Origin: Amycolatopsis benzoatilytica AK 16/65
Lineage (GTDB): Bacteria; Actinomycetota; Actinomycetes; Mycobacteriales; Pseudonocardiaceae
Direction: 5' to 3'
Length of the DNA: 64,000 nucleotides
NCBI RefSeq assembly: GCF_000383915.1
Contig: NZ_KB912942.1
Span: forward strand, 3,779,795-3,843,794
The position numbers and the translations under genes were made by a program. The notes under the pieces were generated by a model that ran no database searches, was not told the DNA's origin, and worked only from the letters and a program-made list of their open reading frames with translations. Every line of letters begins with the position of its first letter. Within the stretch, counting starts at the first letter, position 1. Shown here in pieces: positions 9,131 through 19,449 of this stretch.

Positions 9131-10523
9131 CCGCCGCCCCAGCCGCGCCGTCGACCAGACGCTGCACCGCGGCTTCGAACGCGGTGCCCCGCGCTCCGTA
9201 GCTCGGAAACATGTCCAGCGAGGCGGCGGCGGGCGCGAGCAGCACCACGTCACCAGGACGAGCCAGGGCGCTGGCCGCATTCACCGCCGCAGTCATGGGC
9301 TCATCGTCACCCGGAAGGAGGCGGTTGCACGGGACATCCGGCGCGTGTCGCGCCAAAGCGGCCTCGATCACCGGAGCGTCGACGCCCAGCAGCACAGCCG
9401 CGCGCAGCCGTCCGGCGACCGCCGCGACCAGCCCGTCCACCGAAGCACCCTTGAGCTGCCCGCCAGCGATCCAGACGACGCTCTCGTGCGCGAGCAGCGA
9501 GCCGAGCGCGGCGTGCGGGTTGGTGGCTTTCGAGTCGTTCACGTAGCGGATTCCGCCGGCCTGGCCGACCTCCACCGCGCGATGCGGCGCGGGCTGGTAC
9601 TCCCGCAGGCCCTTGCGCACCGCTTCCGGAGGCACGCCGTGCACGCGGGCCAGCGCGGCCGCGGCGAGCGCGTTCGCCAGGTTGTGCGGACCGGCCGGGC
9701 GCACGTCGGCGACCTCGGCCAGCTCGTCCGCGCTCGTCGCGGGGTCCGCGACGAAAGCACGGTCCACCAGCAGGTCCTCGACCAGGCCCAGCTCGCCGAC
9801 GCGCGGCGTGTCCAGCACGAAACCGATCCGCCGCGCCTCCGCCGGCGCGTGCTCCTGCGCGATCCGGGCAGACCACGGGTCGTCGACGTTGTGCACCACG
9901 GCGCGCGAACGGTGGTGCGCGCGGCCCTTGGCGGCGGCGTACTCCGCCATCGAGCCGTGCCAGTCGAGGTGGTCCTCGGCGAGGTTCAGCACCACCGACG
10001 CTTCCGGCGCGATGGTGGACGACCAGTGCAGCTGGAAGCTGGACAGCTCGACGGCCAGCACCTGGTGCCCGCCGCGCACCGCGTCCAGCACCGGATAGCC
10101 GACGTTGCCGCAGGCCACCGCGTCCACGCCGGCCGCGCGCAGGATCGACTCCAGCATCCCGACCGTGGTGGTCTTGCCGTTGGTTCCGGTGATCACCAGC
10201 CAGGCTGGCGGGTGCTCGCGCAGCTGCCCGATCCGCCACGCCAGCTCGACGTCGCCGATCACCTCGATGCCCGCCTCGGCCGCCGCGACCAGCAGCGGCG
10301 AGGTCGGCCGCCAGCCGGGGCTGGTCACCACGAGCGCGGTGTCCGCCGGCGGTTCGGTCAGGCCGGGGACCAGTTCCGCGCCGAGATCGGCCAGTTCGGC
10401 GAGCCGCTCGGCGTTGCCGTCGGTGACGGTGACCCGGGCGCCCAGCTCCCGAAGCACGGGCACCACCGACTTGCCGGTGACTCCCGCGCCCGCGACCAGT
10501 ACGTGCTTGCCGTCCAGCTGCAC
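9117..10523 (-). CDS. murD: UDP-MurNAc-L-alanine--D-glutamate ligase
   Basis: Adds D-glutamate to UDP-MurNAc-L-Ala in the cytoplasm. The first Rossmann segment GKHVLVAGAGVTGKSV begins at once after my chosen start, the ATPase loop GTNGKTTT lies in the centre, and VNDSKATNPHAA is in the C-terminal half. I chose GTG at 10523 because GGAGGAG lies 9-10 nt upstream and homologues usually begin near this point; an in-frame GTG at 10580 would add 19 residues that do not look conserved. The gap to mraY is then 61 nt, one of the few spaces in this part of the operon. Confidence 0.95.
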   Translation of the reverse strand: MQLDGKHVLVAGAGVTGKSVVPVLRELGARVTVTDGNAERLAELADLGAELVPGLTEPPADTALVVTSPGWRPTSPLLVAAAEAGIEVIGDVELAWRIGQLREHPPAWLVITGTNGKTTTVGMLESILRAAGVDAVACGNVGYPVLDAVRGGHQVLAVELSSFQLHWSSTIAPEASVVLNLAEDHLDWHGSMAEYAAAKGRAHHRSRAVVHNVDDPWSARIAQEHAPAEARRIGFVLDTPRVGELGLVEDLLVDRAFVADPATSADELAEVADVRPAGPHNLANALAAAALARVHGVPPEAVRKGLREYQPAPHRAVEVGQAGGIRYVNDSKATNPHAALGSLLAHESVVWIAGGQLKGASVDGLVAAVAGRLRAAVLLGVDAPVIEAALARHAPDVPCNRLLPGDDEPMTAAVNAASALARPGDVVLLAPAAASLDMFPSYGARGTAFEAAVQRLVDGAAGAADDSR

Positions 10524-10584
10524 CCGGACTTCTTCTCCTCCACCATCCGCAACGGTGGCGCTGCGCGCCGCTGAGCCCACCCCG

Positions 10585-11667
10585 TCAGCCTCCGAAGTTC
10601 AGCTGCTCGCTGTAGAACAGCCCGAGCCCGAACATGCAGCAGATGGCCGACAGCAGCCAGAACCGGATGATGACGGTGGTTTCCGCCCATCCGGCCAGCT
10701 CGAAGTGGTGGTGGAAAGGCGCCATCCGGAACAGCCGTCGCCGGGTGGTCCGGAAGACCGCGATCTGCGTGACCACCGAGATCATCTCGACCATGAACAG
10801 GCCGCCGATGACGATGGCGAGCAGTTCGGTGCGGGTCGTCATGGACAGCCCGGCGACCAGGCCGCCCAGCGCCAGCGAACCGGTGTCGCCCATGAAGATC
10901 TTCGCCGGGGCCGCGTTCCACCACAGGAACCCGATGCAGGCACCGGTGGCGGCGGCAGCGACCACTGCCAGGTCCAGCGGGTCGCGCACGTCGTAGCACG
11001 CTTGGGTGGCCTGCGTCGAGCAGGAAAGCCTGGCCTGCCAGAACGAGATGACCACATAGGTCGCGAGCACCATCGCCGCCGCGCCGCCGGCCAGGCCGTC
11101 GAGGCCGTCGGTGAAGTTCACCGCGTTCGACCAGCCGGAGATGACGATGTAGCAGAAGATCACGAACACGATCCACGGGAACGTGATCAGCGACAGGTCG
11201 CGCACGTAGGACAGGTTCTGCGACGCCGGGGTGAGCCCGTGCTCGTCGGCGAACTGCAGCGACAGCACCGCGAACAGGATGGTGACCACCAGCTGGCCGA
11301 CCAGCTTCGCGGTCTTGTTCAGCCCGAGGTTGCGCTGCTTGCGGATCTTGATGAAGTCGTCGAGGAAGCCGACCACGCCGAGGCCGACCGCGAGCATCAG
11401 CACCAGCAGACCGGACGCCGAGGGCGCGGCGGAGCGCGAGTTGCCGATCCAGGTGATCAGGTGCGCGACGAAGTAGCCGACGACCATCGCGATGATGATC
11501 GCGACGCCGCCCATGGTCGGCGTGCCGCGCTTGGACTTGTGCCCCTGCGGGCCTTCCTCGCGGATCTCCTGGCCGAAGCCCTGCCGCGAGAAGACCCTGA
11601 TGAGGTACGGCGTGAGCAGGATCGAGACCAGCAGACCTGCCGCGGCCGCGATCATGATGTTGATCAC
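10585..11667 (-). CDS. mraY: Phospho-MurNAc-pentapeptide transferase MraY
   Basis: Integral membrane enzyme that moves phospho-MurNAc-pentapeptide onto undecaprenyl phosphate to give lipid I. 360 residues with about ten helices. The conserved cytoplasmic loops are visible: [11 protein letters not shown] near residue 45, the Asp-rich [20 protein letters not shown] and [12 protein letters not shown], with the final loop PFHHHFEL. The start overlaps the murF stop as ATGA. Confidence 0.97.
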   Translation of the reverse strand: MINIMIAAAAGLLVSILLTPYLIRVFSRQGFGQEIREEGPQGHKSKRGTPTMGGVAIIIAMVVGYFVAHLITWIGNSRSAAPSASGLLVLMLAVGLGVVGFLDDFIKIRKQRNLGLNKTAKLVGQLVVTILFAVLSLQFADEHGLTPASQNLSYVRDLSLITFPWIVFVIFCYIVISGWSNAVNFTDGLDGLAGGAAAMVLATYVVISFWQARLSCSTQATQACYDVRDPLDLAVVAAAATGACIGFLWWNAAPAKIFMGDTGSLALGGLVAGLSMTTRTELLAIVIGGLFMVEMISVVTQIAVFRTTRRRLFRMAPFHHHFELAGWAETTVIIRFWLLSAICCMFGLGLFYSEQLNFGG

Positions 11668-13178
11668 GCGGGACCACCGTTCGAGCGTTCGGAGGACGGG
11701 GAGGGGGGGTCGCCCGGGTCGGCCAGCAGCGCCTCGGCCACCCGCCAGAGACCGGCGACCTTGGACGCCTTGACCAGCACGACGTCCCCGGGACGGAGCT
11801 GATCATGCAGCACGGCGACCGCGGCCCCGACATCGGGTACCAGCACCGACTCGTCGCCCCAGGAGCCTTCCTGGAGCGCGCCCTGGTGCATGGCCGCCGC
11901 GTCCTGGCCGACGACGACCAGCTTCTCGATGTTGAGCCGGACGACCAGCCGGCCGATCTCGTCGTGCGCGGTCACCGAGTCGGCGCCGAGCTCGCCCATC
12001 ACGCCGAGCACCGCCCAGGCGCGCCGGCCGCCGCGGCTCATCGAGGCGAGCGCCTTGAGCCCGGCCCGGACCGATTCCGGGTTCGCGTTGTACGAGTCGT
12101 TGAGGATCGTGACGCCGTCCGCGCGGGTGGTGACGTCCATCCGGCGCTCCGAGCGGCGCTGCAGCGAGGACAGCCGCTGCGCGATCTCCTCGGTGCTCGC
12201 GCCCAGCTCGCGGGCGATGGCGGCGGCGGTGAGCGCGTTGCCGACGTGGTGCTCGCCGTGCAGCGGCAGCGTCACCGGAGCCTCGCCCTCCGGCGTGACC
12301 AGCCGGAACGACGGGCGCGCTTCCTCGTCCACGGTGATGTCCTCGGCGCGGACCTGCGCCGACGGAGACTCCCCCACGCCGACGACGCGGGCCTTGGTGC
12401 GGCTCGCCATGGCCGCGACCAGCGGGTCGTCGAGATTGAGAATCGCCAGGCCGCCGTGTTCCCCGTCGGGCAGCGCCTCGACCAGCTCGCCCTTGGCCTT
12501 CGCGATGCCCTCGCGCGAGCCGAACTCGCCGACGTGCGCGCTGCCGACATTCAGCACCGCACCGATCCGCGGCGGAGTGGTCGTGGCGGCCTCGGCGATG
12601 TGCCCGACGCCGCGCGCGGACATCTCCAGCACGAGGAACTTGGTGGCCCGGTCGGCGCGCAGCGCGGTCCACGGGTGGCCCAGCTCGCTGTTGAACGACC
12701 CGGGCGGCGCGACGGTCGGGCCCATCGGCTCGACCAGCTGCGCGATGACGTCCTTGGTCGAGGTCTTGCCGGACGAGCCGGTGACCCCGATGACGGTCAG
12801 GCCGTCCGCGGCGAGCACGCCGACGACGTGCCGGGCGAGCTTGGCCAGCGCGGCCAGCACGGCGGCCCCGGAGCCGTCGGTGTCGCCGGTCAGCGCGACC
12901 GACCCGGCGTTGCCCTGGCCCGCCGGCAGCGGCGGCACCACGATCGACGGCGCGTCGACCTCTCGTGCGGCCAGCACGCCAACCGCGCCCGCGACGACCG
13001 CCTTGGCGGCGAAGTCGTGCCCGTCGACACGCTCGCCGGGCAGGGCGATGAACAGCCCGCCCGGACCGACCTTGCGGGTGTCGAACTCGACGCTGCCGGT
13101 GACGACAGCGGTTCCGTCGGCGTTGTGCAGCCGGCCGCCGACGATGTCGGCGATCTCGGCAAGGCTCAGCTCGATCAC
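11664..13178 (-). CDS. murF: UDP-MurNAc-tripeptide--D-Ala-D-Ala ligase
   Basis: Adds the D-Ala-D-Ala dipeptide to complete the UDP-MurNAc pentapeptide. About 504 residues starting at GTG (protein beginning [15 protein letters not shown]), with the start overlapping the murE stop as GTGA. The P-loop is GSSGKTSTK and [10 protein letters not shown] is the typical C-terminal substrate segment. The frame is open further upstream, but that stretch belongs to murE in another frame. It ends in a 4-nt overlap with mraY. Confidence 0.96.
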   Translation of the reverse strand: MIELSLAEIADIVGGRLHNADGTAVVTGSVEFDTRKVGPGGLFIALPGERVDGHDFAAKAVVAGAVGVLAAREVDAPSIVVPPLPAGQGNAGSVALTGDTDGSGAAVLAALAKLARHVVGVLAADGLTVIGVTGSSGKTSTKDVIAQLVEPMGPTVAPPGSFNSELGHPWTALRADRATKFLVLEMSARGVGHIAEAATTTPPRIGAVLNVGSAHVGEFGSREGIAKAKGELVEALPDGEHGGLAILNLDDPLVAAMASRTKARVVGVGESPSAQVRAEDITVDEEARPSFRLVTPEGEAPVTLPLHGEHHVGNALTAAAIARELGASTEEIAQRLSSLQRRSERRMDVTTRADGVTILNDSYNANPESVRAGLKALASMSRGGRRAWAVLGVMGELGADSVTAHDEIGRLVVRLNIEKLVVVGQDAAAMHQGALQEGSWGDESVLVPDVGAAVAVLHDQLRPGDVVLVKASKVAGLWRVAEALLADPGDPPSPSSERSNGGPA

Positions 13179-14779
13179 GCGGTCACCTCGAGACGCTTGC
13201 GGATGGCGGCCTCCAGCTCGTCCCGGTCGGAGAACGGGTGCACGACGCCGTTGCTCTCCTGGCCGGTCTCGTGGCCCTTCCCTGCGATCAGGACGATGTC
13301 GCCCGGGCCGGCCAGCGAGACCGCGTGCGCGATGGCCTCGCGCCGGTCGCCGATCTCCAGCACCTCGCCGCCCGCGGCGGGCCCGACGGCGCGCGCCCCG
13401 GCCAGCATCGCGGCCCGGATCGCGGCCGGGTCCTCCGAGCGCGGGTTGTCGTCCGTCACGATCAGCACGTCGCTGCGGCGCGCCGCCGCCTCGCCCATCA
13501 TCGGGCGCTTCGCGGTGTCGCGGTCGCCGCCGCAGCCGAGCACCGTGATGACCCGGCCCTCGGTGCGAGCGCGCAGCGCGTCGAGCCCCTGGGCCACCGC
13601 GGCCGGCTTGTGCGCGTAGTCGACCACCGCGGTGAACTCCTGGCCGAGGTAGACCCGCTCCATCCGGCCGGGCACCTCCACCGCGGCGAGCCCGGCGACG
13701 ATGTCGTCCGGCGCTACACCGGCACTGGCCAGGATCGCGGCCGCGAGGACCGCGTTGGCCACGTTGAACGTGCCGGGCAGCGGGATCTTCGCCGCGACCG
13801 CGAGCCCGTCCGGGCCGAGCAGGGTGAAGGTCTGCTCCCCGGCCGGCGTCGCTTCGATCCCGGACGCCCGCCACGCGGCGTCGGTGCCCGGCTCGATCGA
13901 CACGGTCACCGTCTGCGGGGTGAGCAGCGCCTGCCCCCACGCGCTGTCCACGACGACCACCTCGGTGGTGGACCGCCCGTCGAACAGCAGGGACTTGGCG
14001 GCGAAGTACTCCTCCATGTCCTTGTGGAAGTCGAGGTGGTCCTGCGACAGGTTGGTGAACGCGCCGACCGCGAACCGGGTGCCGTTGACCCGGCCGAGCG
14101 ACAGCGCGTGGCTGGACACCTCCATCGGCACGTGCGTCACGCCGCGCTCCAGCATGACCGCGAGCAGCGCCTGCAGATCCGGCGCCTCCGGCGTGGTGAA
14201 CCCGCTGGCCAGCCGCTCGCCGGCGATCCGGGTCTCGACCGTGCCGATCAGGCCGGTGGTGGCGCCCGCGGCCCGCAGGCCCGCGTCGACCAGGTAGGAG
14301 GTGGTGGTCTTGCCCGAGGTGCCGGTGACGCCGAGGACGGACAGCCGCAGCGACGGTTCGCCGTAGATCCAGGCGGCGATCTCGCCGAGCGCGGCGCGCG
14401 GGTCCGGGTGCACCAGGACCGGGACCGCGGCGTCGCGCAGCGCGGGCCGCTCGGCTCCGGACTGGTCGGTCAGAACGGCGGCGGCTCCCGCCTCGATCGC
14501 CTGGCCGCTGAAGTCGGCGCCGTGCGCGCGGGCACCGGGCAGACCGGCGAACAGGTCACCGGGGAGCACGTGCTGCGCACGCAGCGTGGTGCCGGTGACG
14601 GCGAGGTCGGCGGCCTCGGGGCGGTCGGCGATGAGCCGGGCTCCGGCCCGGGCGAGCAGCGTGGCCAGCGGGACCGGGTCGATCCGGGCCGGCCGGGGCG
14701 GCGCGGCGGCTGCCTTGGCCGGGCTGTCCGGCAAAGGCGCGGCGGGCCCGTTTGAGGGCTGGGACGAGGACACGGACAC
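13175..14779 (-). CDS. murE: UDP-MurNAc-L-Ala-D-Glu--meso-diaminopimelate ligase
   Basis: Adds the third stem residue in the cytoplasm. The 534 residues include the P-loop GTSGKTTT and the specificity motif DNPR (in VTDDNPRSEDP), which marks meso-diaminopimelate rather than lysine. A 30-residue Pro/Ala-rich N-terminal extension precedes the family fold. It follows ftsI after a 232-nt gap holding a hairpin repeat, so murE-ftsQ may form a second transcription unit inside the cluster. Confidence 0.96.
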   Translation of the reverse strand: MSVSSSQPSNGPAAPLPDSPAKAAAAPPRPARIDPVPLATLLARAGARLIADRPEAADLAVTGTTLRAQHVLPGDLFAGLPGARAHGADFSGQAIEAGAAAVLTDQSGAERPALRDAAVPVLVHPDPRAALGEIAAWIYGEPSLRLSVLGVTGTSGKTTTSYLVDAGLRAAGATTGLIGTVETRIAGERLASGFTTPEAPDLQALLAVMLERGVTHVPMEVSSHALSLGRVNGTRFAVGAFTNLSQDHLDFHKDMEEYFAAKSLLFDGRSTTEVVVVDSAWGQALLTPQTVTVSIEPGTDAAWRASGIEATPAGEQTFTLLGPDGLAVAAKIPLPGTFNVANAVLAAAILASAGVAPDDIVAGLAAVEVPGRMERVYLGQEFTAVVDYAHKPAAVAQGLDALRARTEGRVITVLGCGGDRDTAKRPMMGEAAARRSDVLIVTDDNPRSEDPAAIRAAMLAGARAVGPAAGGEVLEIGDRREAIAHAVSLAGPGDIVLIAGKGHETGQESNGVVHPFSDRDELEAAIRKRLEVTA

Positions 14780-14946
14780 GCCGGAGAGGTTACCGAGGCC
14801 GGAATCGGGTGACCCAACGCGGTACGGCGAACGCGCACGGCAGGCGCCGGTGTGCTATGGCCACCGGAAAAGATCTTTGCGAGGCAAGGCTTTTGCCGGA
14901 CCGCCACCGGCCCGTGTGGACGTTCGCGGCGTCTCTCCCGGCAAAC

Positions 14947-15001
14947 GTCCGGGAAGGGCCCCTTGCGGGAATCCAAGTCCCGCAAGGGGCCCATCCCGGA
15001 C
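14947..15001. repeat. Intergenic hairpin repeat downstream of ftsI
   Basis: 24-nt arms with a single mismatch around the loop ATCCAAG, ending 10 nt before the ftsI stop codon on the minus strand. It differs from other copies at CGGG/CCCG and GCGGGA/TCCCGC, always on both arms at once. It lies inside the dcw cluster between ftsI and murE, where it could cause partial termination. Confidence 0.85.
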
Positions 15002-15011
15002 CTTCCGGCAG

Positions 15012-16934
15012 TCAGCCGACGATGAGAGGCACCACCGGCGACGGGCCGTCGGACAGCGGAATCTGGTACCGCTGCGTCAGGTACGAGGCGATGGTGTGGA
15101 ACAGCGGGGCCGCCGAGTGCCCGGCCGGCGTGCTGTCCGGCGCGTCCAGCCGGATGCCGACGACAAAACGGGGGTGGTCGGCGGGCAGGATGCCGGCGAA
15201 GGTGATGTTCGCCAGGCTGGCGCTGTATGCCTTGGTGTTCGGGTCGATCTGCTGGCCGGTGCCGGTCTTGCCGGAGATCTGGTACCCCTCCAGCGCGGCC
15301 GAGGGCGCCGTGCCGGAGTTCTGGCCCTTGCCTTTCTGGATCACCGCGCGCAGCATGTCCCGCACCGTCTTCGCGGTCTCCGCGCTCACCACCCGTTCGG
15401 TCTTCGGCGCCGGTTCCGGCACCAAGGTGCCGTCCGGGTTCTTCTTCGCCTTCACGATCCGCGGCTGGACGCGCAGCCCGTCGTTCGCGATCGCCTGGTA
15501 CATCCCGGCCATCTGCACGACGGTCATCGAAAGGCCCTGCCCGATCGGCAGGTTGCCGAAGGTGGACGCGGACCAGGTCTTGCGCGGCGGGACGAACCCG
15601 GAGCTTTCGCCGGGCAGGCCGATGCCGGTCTTCTGCCCGATGCCGAACTTCTGCAGCAGCGCCAGGTAGCGGTCCGGGCCGACCTGCTGGGCCAGTTCCA
15701 GCGTGCCGACGTTGGAGGATTTCGCGAACACGCCGGCGGTGGTGAACGTCTGCGTCCCGTGCACCCACGCGTCGTGCACGGTCCGGTCGGCGACCTTGAT
15801 CGAGCCCGGCACCTCCAGCGTCGAGTCCGGGGTGGCGATCTTGTCGTCGATCGAGGCGGTCGCGGTGACCACCTTGTTCACCGAACCCGGTTCGTACGGC
15901 GTGGTGACCGGCCGGTTGTTGAGCAGGTCCGGCTTGAGGGTGGACGGGTCGTTGGGGTTGAACGTGCTCGCGTCGGCCAGCGCGTACACCTCGGCGGTCT
16001 TCGCGTCCATGATCACCGCCTGGCCGCCCTTGGCGCCCGCCTTCGCGACGTAGTCGCTCAGCTGGCGCTGCAGTTCGAACTGCAGGTCGGAGTCGATGGT
16101 CAGCTCGAGGTCGGAACCCGGGACGGCGGCCTGCAGCACGTGCTCGGTGCCGGGCAGGTAGAGGTTGTCGTTCCCGTTCTGCGTGTTGACGATCTCGCGC
16201 CCGGGCGTACCGGCGAGTTCGGCGTCGCGCGAGGCTTCGAGCCCGACCACGCCGTGCAGGTTGTGCTTGGAGACGTCCGGGTCGTCCATCCGCCAGTTCG
16301 CCAGGCCGACGATGTTCGACGCGAGAGTGTCGCCCGGGTACTCGCGCTTGGCGCGCTTCTCGACGCTGATCCACGGGTACTGCTTGACGATCTCGTCCGC
16401 CGCCGACGGCTCGACGTTGTCCACGAGGTAGGTGAAGGACTGCTGCTTGTGCAGCAGCGCCAGCTGGTCGGCCTCGGTGGTGAGGTGCGGCAGCTTCTGC
16501 CCGATCAGCTTGGCCGCGCCGGCGACCTGGGACTCGAAAGTCTTGGTGGTGCCGGGGTGCTTCGCGGCGTAGTCGTCCATCGCCTTGTGCAGTGCTTTGA
16601 GGTTCACCGACAGCGTGCGAGTTTCCACGCTGAACGCCAGCTTCGCCCCGTTGCGGTCCAGAATGGACCCGCGCTGCGCCGGGATGTCGAGGGTGAGGGT
16701 GCGCTGCCGTTCGGCGGCGGCGGACAGCGCCGGCGCCTCGAACCACTGCACCTGCACGAGTTTCGCGCCCGCGACGACCATCAGCACGACCAGCACGATG
16801 CGCACCGCGGAGAACCGGCTGCGCTGCCCGCCGTTGCCCCGCTTCGCGACCGCGCGGCGGGTGCCCTCGGCGTAGGTCCGCCGGGCGCTGCCCGTCGCCC
16901 GGGAATTCCTGGAACGGGTACCGCCCGCGGCCAT
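15012..16934 (-). CDS. ftsI: Division-specific transpeptidase FtsI (PBP3/PbpB)
   Basis: Class B penicillin-binding protein that cross-links septal peptidoglycan together with FtsW. 640 residues: short basic tail, one membrane helix (about 43-60), dimerisation domain from AQRGSILDRNG, then the transpeptidase domain with the catalytic SVNK (about 351-354), SSN (about 406-408) and KTG (about 556-558). The ATG overlaps the TAA of the preceding small ORF as TAATG and has GGAGGAG upstream. Confidence 0.97.
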   Translation of the reverse strand: MAAGGTRSRNSRATGSARRTYAEGTRRAVAKRGNGGQRSRFSAVRIVLVVLMVVAGAKLVQVQWFEAPALSAAAERQRTLTLDIPAQRGSILDRNGAKLAFSVETRTLSVNLKALHKAMDDYAAKHPGTTKTFESQVAGAAKLIGQKLPHLTTEADQLALLHKQQSFTYLVDNVEPSAADEIVKQYPWISVEKRAKREYPGDTLASNIVGLANWRMDDPDVSKHNLHGVVGLEASRDAELAGTPGREIVNTQNGNDNLYLPGTEHVLQAAVPGSDLELTIDSDLQFELQRQLSDYVAKAGAKGGQAVIMDAKTAEVYALADASTFNPNDPSTLKPDLLNNRPVTTPYEPGSVNKVVTATASIDDKIATPDSTLEVPGSIKVADRTVHDAWVHGTQTFTTAGVFAKSSNVGTLELAQQVGPDRYLALLQKFGIGQKTGIGLPGESSGFVPPRKTWSASTFGNLPIGQGLSMTVVQMAGMYQAIANDGLRVQPRIVKAKKNPDGTLVPEPAPKTERVVSAETAKTVRDMLRAVIQKGKGQNSGTAPSAALEGYQISGKTGTGQQIDPNTKAYSASLANITFAGILPADHPRFVVGIRLDAPDSTPAGHSAAPLFHTIASYLTQRYQIPLSDGPSPVVPLIVG

Positions 16935-17119
16935 TACTCTTCTCCTCCGGAGTCTGGGGCGTCTGCCTGTCGGATGCGGCCGGCGGGCCGGACCGCCGCG
17001 AACCGCCCGCCCGGCCTCGCGCCGGACGCCGGGATCGCCGCCGTCTCCCGGACGGCCGCCGGATCAGTCCACTGTGCACTGTCCGGCCGCCGGGAGTGGC
17101 CGCGCCTGCCCGGAATCAT
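16934..17119 (-). CDS. Possible 61-residue ORF between ftsL and ftsI
   Basis: An open frame that exactly fills the ftsL-ftsI gap. Its ATG overlaps the ftsL stop (ATGA), GGAGG lies 6 nt upstream of it, and its TAA overlaps the ftsI ATG by one base. The middle 30 codons all end in G or C, as in real genes here; the two ends do not. The product would be basic, rich in Arg, Pro, Ala and Gly (for example RIRQADAPDSGGEE), with no membrane helix or known motif. It may be a small protein or simply a frame kept open so ribosomes can run from ftsL into ftsI. Confidence 0.35.
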   Translation of the reverse strand: MIPGRRGHSRRPDSAQWTDPAAVRETAAIPASGARPGGRFAAVRPAGRIRQADAPDSGGEE

Positions 17120-17808
17120 TGCCCGCCTCCGGCTCCCGCCGCGGTTCCGGGCAGGTCGCCTTCGATGCCGGACTCGTTCGCGGGCGGCGCGTTGTCGGCC
17201 GGTGCGTTGTTGGCGGGCGGTGCGTTGTTCGCCGGCGGGGTGGCCGCGTCGCCTTGCGGCGCTTCGGCTTTCTTGGGTTCGCCGACGACAGTCGTCTTGC
17301 CGTCCTTGCCGACGACGATCCGTGCCGGGTCGCCGCCTGGCACCATGCCCAGCTGTTTGGCCGCCGGGGCCAGCGATGCGGGCGACTGTGCCTTCGCGAC
17401 TTCGCGCTCCAGCCGGTCCTTCGTCTCCATCAGCGAAGCGTTGTCCGTACGCAGCTTTTCCAGCCGGTACGAGTCGGCGATCGCCTGCGTGGTGAACAAC
17501 AGCGTCGCGGCGACGCCGACCGCCAGCAGCCCCATCATCACCAGCACGAACGACGCGCGAGAGCGCGGCCAGCGCAGCTTGAGCCGCGTACGCACGGTCG
17601 TCGCTTCGATCGTTTCCGGTTCGACGGAAGGCTTTTTCGGCGCGCGCTGGCGCAGCAGGTCAGCCCGCTGGGCGCGCCGGGCGTACGCGCGCTCGGCCGC
17701 GGAAGTGCGACGGCGGGCCGGCGCTTCGGTCTCGGTGTCGGCGGTGTTCCGCGGCGCTCGCTCGGCAGCGGTCGACGACGAGCGGCGGGTCTTCGCGGGT
17801 GCGGTCAT
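17116..17808 (-). CDS. ftsL: FtsL-like septum protein
   Basis: A bitopic membrane protein of 230 residues at the ftsL position between rsmH and ftsI. It has a basic cytoplasmic tail (1-85), one helix near [19 protein letters not shown] (about 89-107) and a short coiled coil after it ([20 protein letters not shown]) followed by [13 protein letters not shown], the usual FtsL ending motif. A Pro/Asn/Ala repeat tail ([19 protein letters not shown]) follows, as in the proline-rich actinobacterial FtsL proteins. It couples to rsmH by an ATGA overlap. It would hold FtsI/FtsW in the divisome with FtsQ. Confidence 0.85.
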   Translation of the reverse strand: MTAPAKTRRSSSTAAERAPRNTADTETEAPARRRTSAAERAYARRAQRADLLRQRAPKKPSVEPETIEATTVRTRLKLRWPRSRASFVLVMMGLLAVGVAATLLFTTQAIADSYRLEKLRTDNASLMETKDRLEREVAKAQSPASLAPAAKQLGMVPGGDPARIVVGKDGKTTVVGEPKKAEAPQGDAATPPANNAPPANNAPADNAPPANESGIEGDLPGTAAGAGGGQ

Positions 17809-18761
17809 CGCGGCTCTCCGATCCGTTGTGCTGCGCGCAGCCGCACCGAGGCGGCCCGTGGGTTGTGCTCGATCTCGCTCTCGCTGGCCTTTTCCGCGCC
17901 CCGGGTGAGCAGCTTCAGCTCCGGCCCGTGCCCGGGCAGTTCGACCGGAAGACCTTCCGGCGTCCGGGACTTCGCCCGTTCCGCGAACGCCTGCTTGACC
18001 AGCCGGTCCTCGAGTGACTGATAGGACTCCACGACGATCCGCCCGTCCACGGCGAGCACGCCGAGCGCGGCCGGCAATGCCCGGCGCAGCACTTCCAGTT
18101 CGCCGTTGACCTCGATCCGCAGCGCCTGGAAAGTGCGCTTGGCCGGGTGCCCGCCGGTGCGCCGGCTCGCCGCCGGGACCGCCGAGTAGAGCAGTTCGAC
18201 CAGTCGCCCGCTGCGGGTGAACGGTTCCTTCTCCCGCTCGGCCACGACGGCGCGGACGATCCGCTGCGCGAACCGCTCCTCGCCGTAGTCGCGCAGGATC
18301 CGGATCAGCTCGCCGGGCGCGTAGGTGTTGAGCACGTCCGCGGCGGTGAACCCGGTGGTCGGGTCCATCCGCATGTCCAGCGGGGCGTCCTGGGAATAGG
18401 CGAACCCGCGTTCGGCGCGGTCCAGCTGCATCGACGAGACGCCGAGGTCGAACAGGATGCCGTCCACTCTGGACAGTCCGAGCCCGGCGATCGCTTCCGG
18501 GAGTCCGTCGTAGACGGTGTGCACGAGATCGACCCGGTCGCCGTGCCGCGCGAGCCGCTCCGCGGAGCGCTCGAGCGCGGCCGGGTCCCGGTCGAGACCG
18601 ATCAGGCGGAGCCGGGGGAAGGCGGACAGCAGTGCGTCGGAGTGGCCGCCGAGACCGACGGTCGCGTCGACGAGCGTGGCGTCCCGGTCGGCCAGCGCGG
18701 GGGAAAACAACTCGACAATGCGGTCGAGCAGCACGGGAACGTGCTGCGGCGTGTCCGTCAT
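17805..18761 (-). CDS. rsmH: 16S rRNA m4C1402 methyltransferase RsmH (MraW)
   Basis: SAM-dependent methyltransferase that modifies C1402 in the ribosomal P site. About 318 residues beginning [18 protein letters not shown] motif [14 protein letters not shown], the [12 protein letters not shown] segment and [15 protein letters not shown] are diagnostic. Start ATG at 18761 has an AAAGGGGGAA Shine-Dalgarno. A 189-nt structured spacer separates it from mraZ, unlike the tight overlaps elsewhere in the operon. Confidence 0.96.
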   Translation of the reverse strand: MTDTPQHVPVLLDRIVELFSPALADRDATLVDATVGLGGHSDALLSAFPRLRLIGLDRDPAALERSAERLARHGDRVDLVHTVYDGLPEAIAGLGLSRVDGILFDLGVSSMQLDRAERGFAYSQDAPLDMRMDPTTGFTAADVLNTYAPGELIRILRDYGEERFAQRIVRAVVAEREKEPFTRSGRLVELLYSAVPAASRRTGGHPAKRTFQALRIEVNGELEVLRRALPAALGVLAVDGRIVVESYQSLEDRLVKQAFAERAKSRTPEGLPVELPGHGPELKLLTRGAEKASESEIEHNPRAASVRLRAAQRIGEPR

Positions 18762-18803
18762 GATCTTCCCCCTTTCCTGCGGCGTGTTCCCGGGGAAGAT
18801 GCG

Positions 18804-18897
18804 GCGGATGCCGTCAGGTCCCTGCCCGCCTTGCTGACCTGGCACCGGGGAAGGTGCGCCAGGGGCGAAGTGCGGACAGAGGCCTCACGGCATCCGC
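18804..18897 (-). promoter_or_regulatory. Structured leader between mraZ and rsmH
   Basis: An outer 15-bp stem (18804-18818 with 18883-18897, one mismatch, GCGGATGCCGT core) encloses a second hairpin (CCTGGCACC 18838-18846 with GGT and GCCAGG 18853-18863, loop GGGGAA). The element lies in the transcribed spacer, about 40 nt before rsmH. It could be an attenuator, a processing site or a translational control element; no known riboswitch class is recognised. Confidence 0.45.
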
Positions 18898-18950
18898 GTC
18901 GAACGGCGAACCCCCGTCCCCCGACGACGCAGGTGCGCGCTGGACGTCTC

Positions 18951-19382
18951 CTAGAAGACGCCCGGCAGAACTTCCTCCCGAGCCTGTGCGTAGCTGTCCT
19001 CGTGTTCGTCCAGGTAGCCCTGCCACGCTTGGGCATCCCAGATTTCGAGCCGCGTGATCGCTCCGATCACGACGCACTCCTTGTTCAGCCCCGCGTACCG
19101 GCGAAGCTCCGGCGCGATGGCGACGCGCCCTTGCCCGTCCGGACGCTGTTCGTCCGTCCCGGCGAACAGGTAGCGCTGGTAGGCGCGCACCGCCTCGTTG
19201 GTGAACGGGGCTTCGGCGACCTTCCTGGCCATCTGCTCGAACTCGGCGCGGGGGAAGACGAAGAGGCAGTGGTCCTGCCCCTTGGTGACCATCAGCCCGC
19301 CGGCCAAGGCTTCGCGGAACTTCGCGGGCAGCGTGAGCCGCCCTTTGTCGTCCAGCTTCGGGGTGTGGGTGCCGAGGAACAT
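18951..19382 (-). CDS. mraZ: Transcriptional regulator MraZ
   Basis: A 143-residue protein with two SpoVT/AbrB-like halves, each carrying the family's DxxxR signature: [13 protein letters not shown] near residue 11 and [13 protein letters not shown] near residue 80. MraZ binds direct repeats upstream of its own gene and usually represses the dcw operon. The start is the ATG at 19382, preceded by GGGAGG; the protein begins [15 protein letters not shown] as in most homologues. It is the first gene of the cluster, and the four boxes at 19450-19485 are its expected target. Confidence 0.96.
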   Translation of the reverse strand: MFLGTHTPKLDDKGRLTLPAKFREALAGGLMVTKGQDHCLFVFPRAEFEQMARKVAEAPFTNEAVRAYQRYLFAGTDEQRPDGQGRVAIAPELRRYAGLNKECVVIGAITRLEIWDAQAWQGYLDEHEDSYAQAREEVLPGVF

Positions 19383-19449
19383 CGGCGTCCACCTCCCTAC
19401 CGGATCCGGTTGGCTCCCCGCCCGGTTCCGGCCCCGGGGCTCCCTTCCG

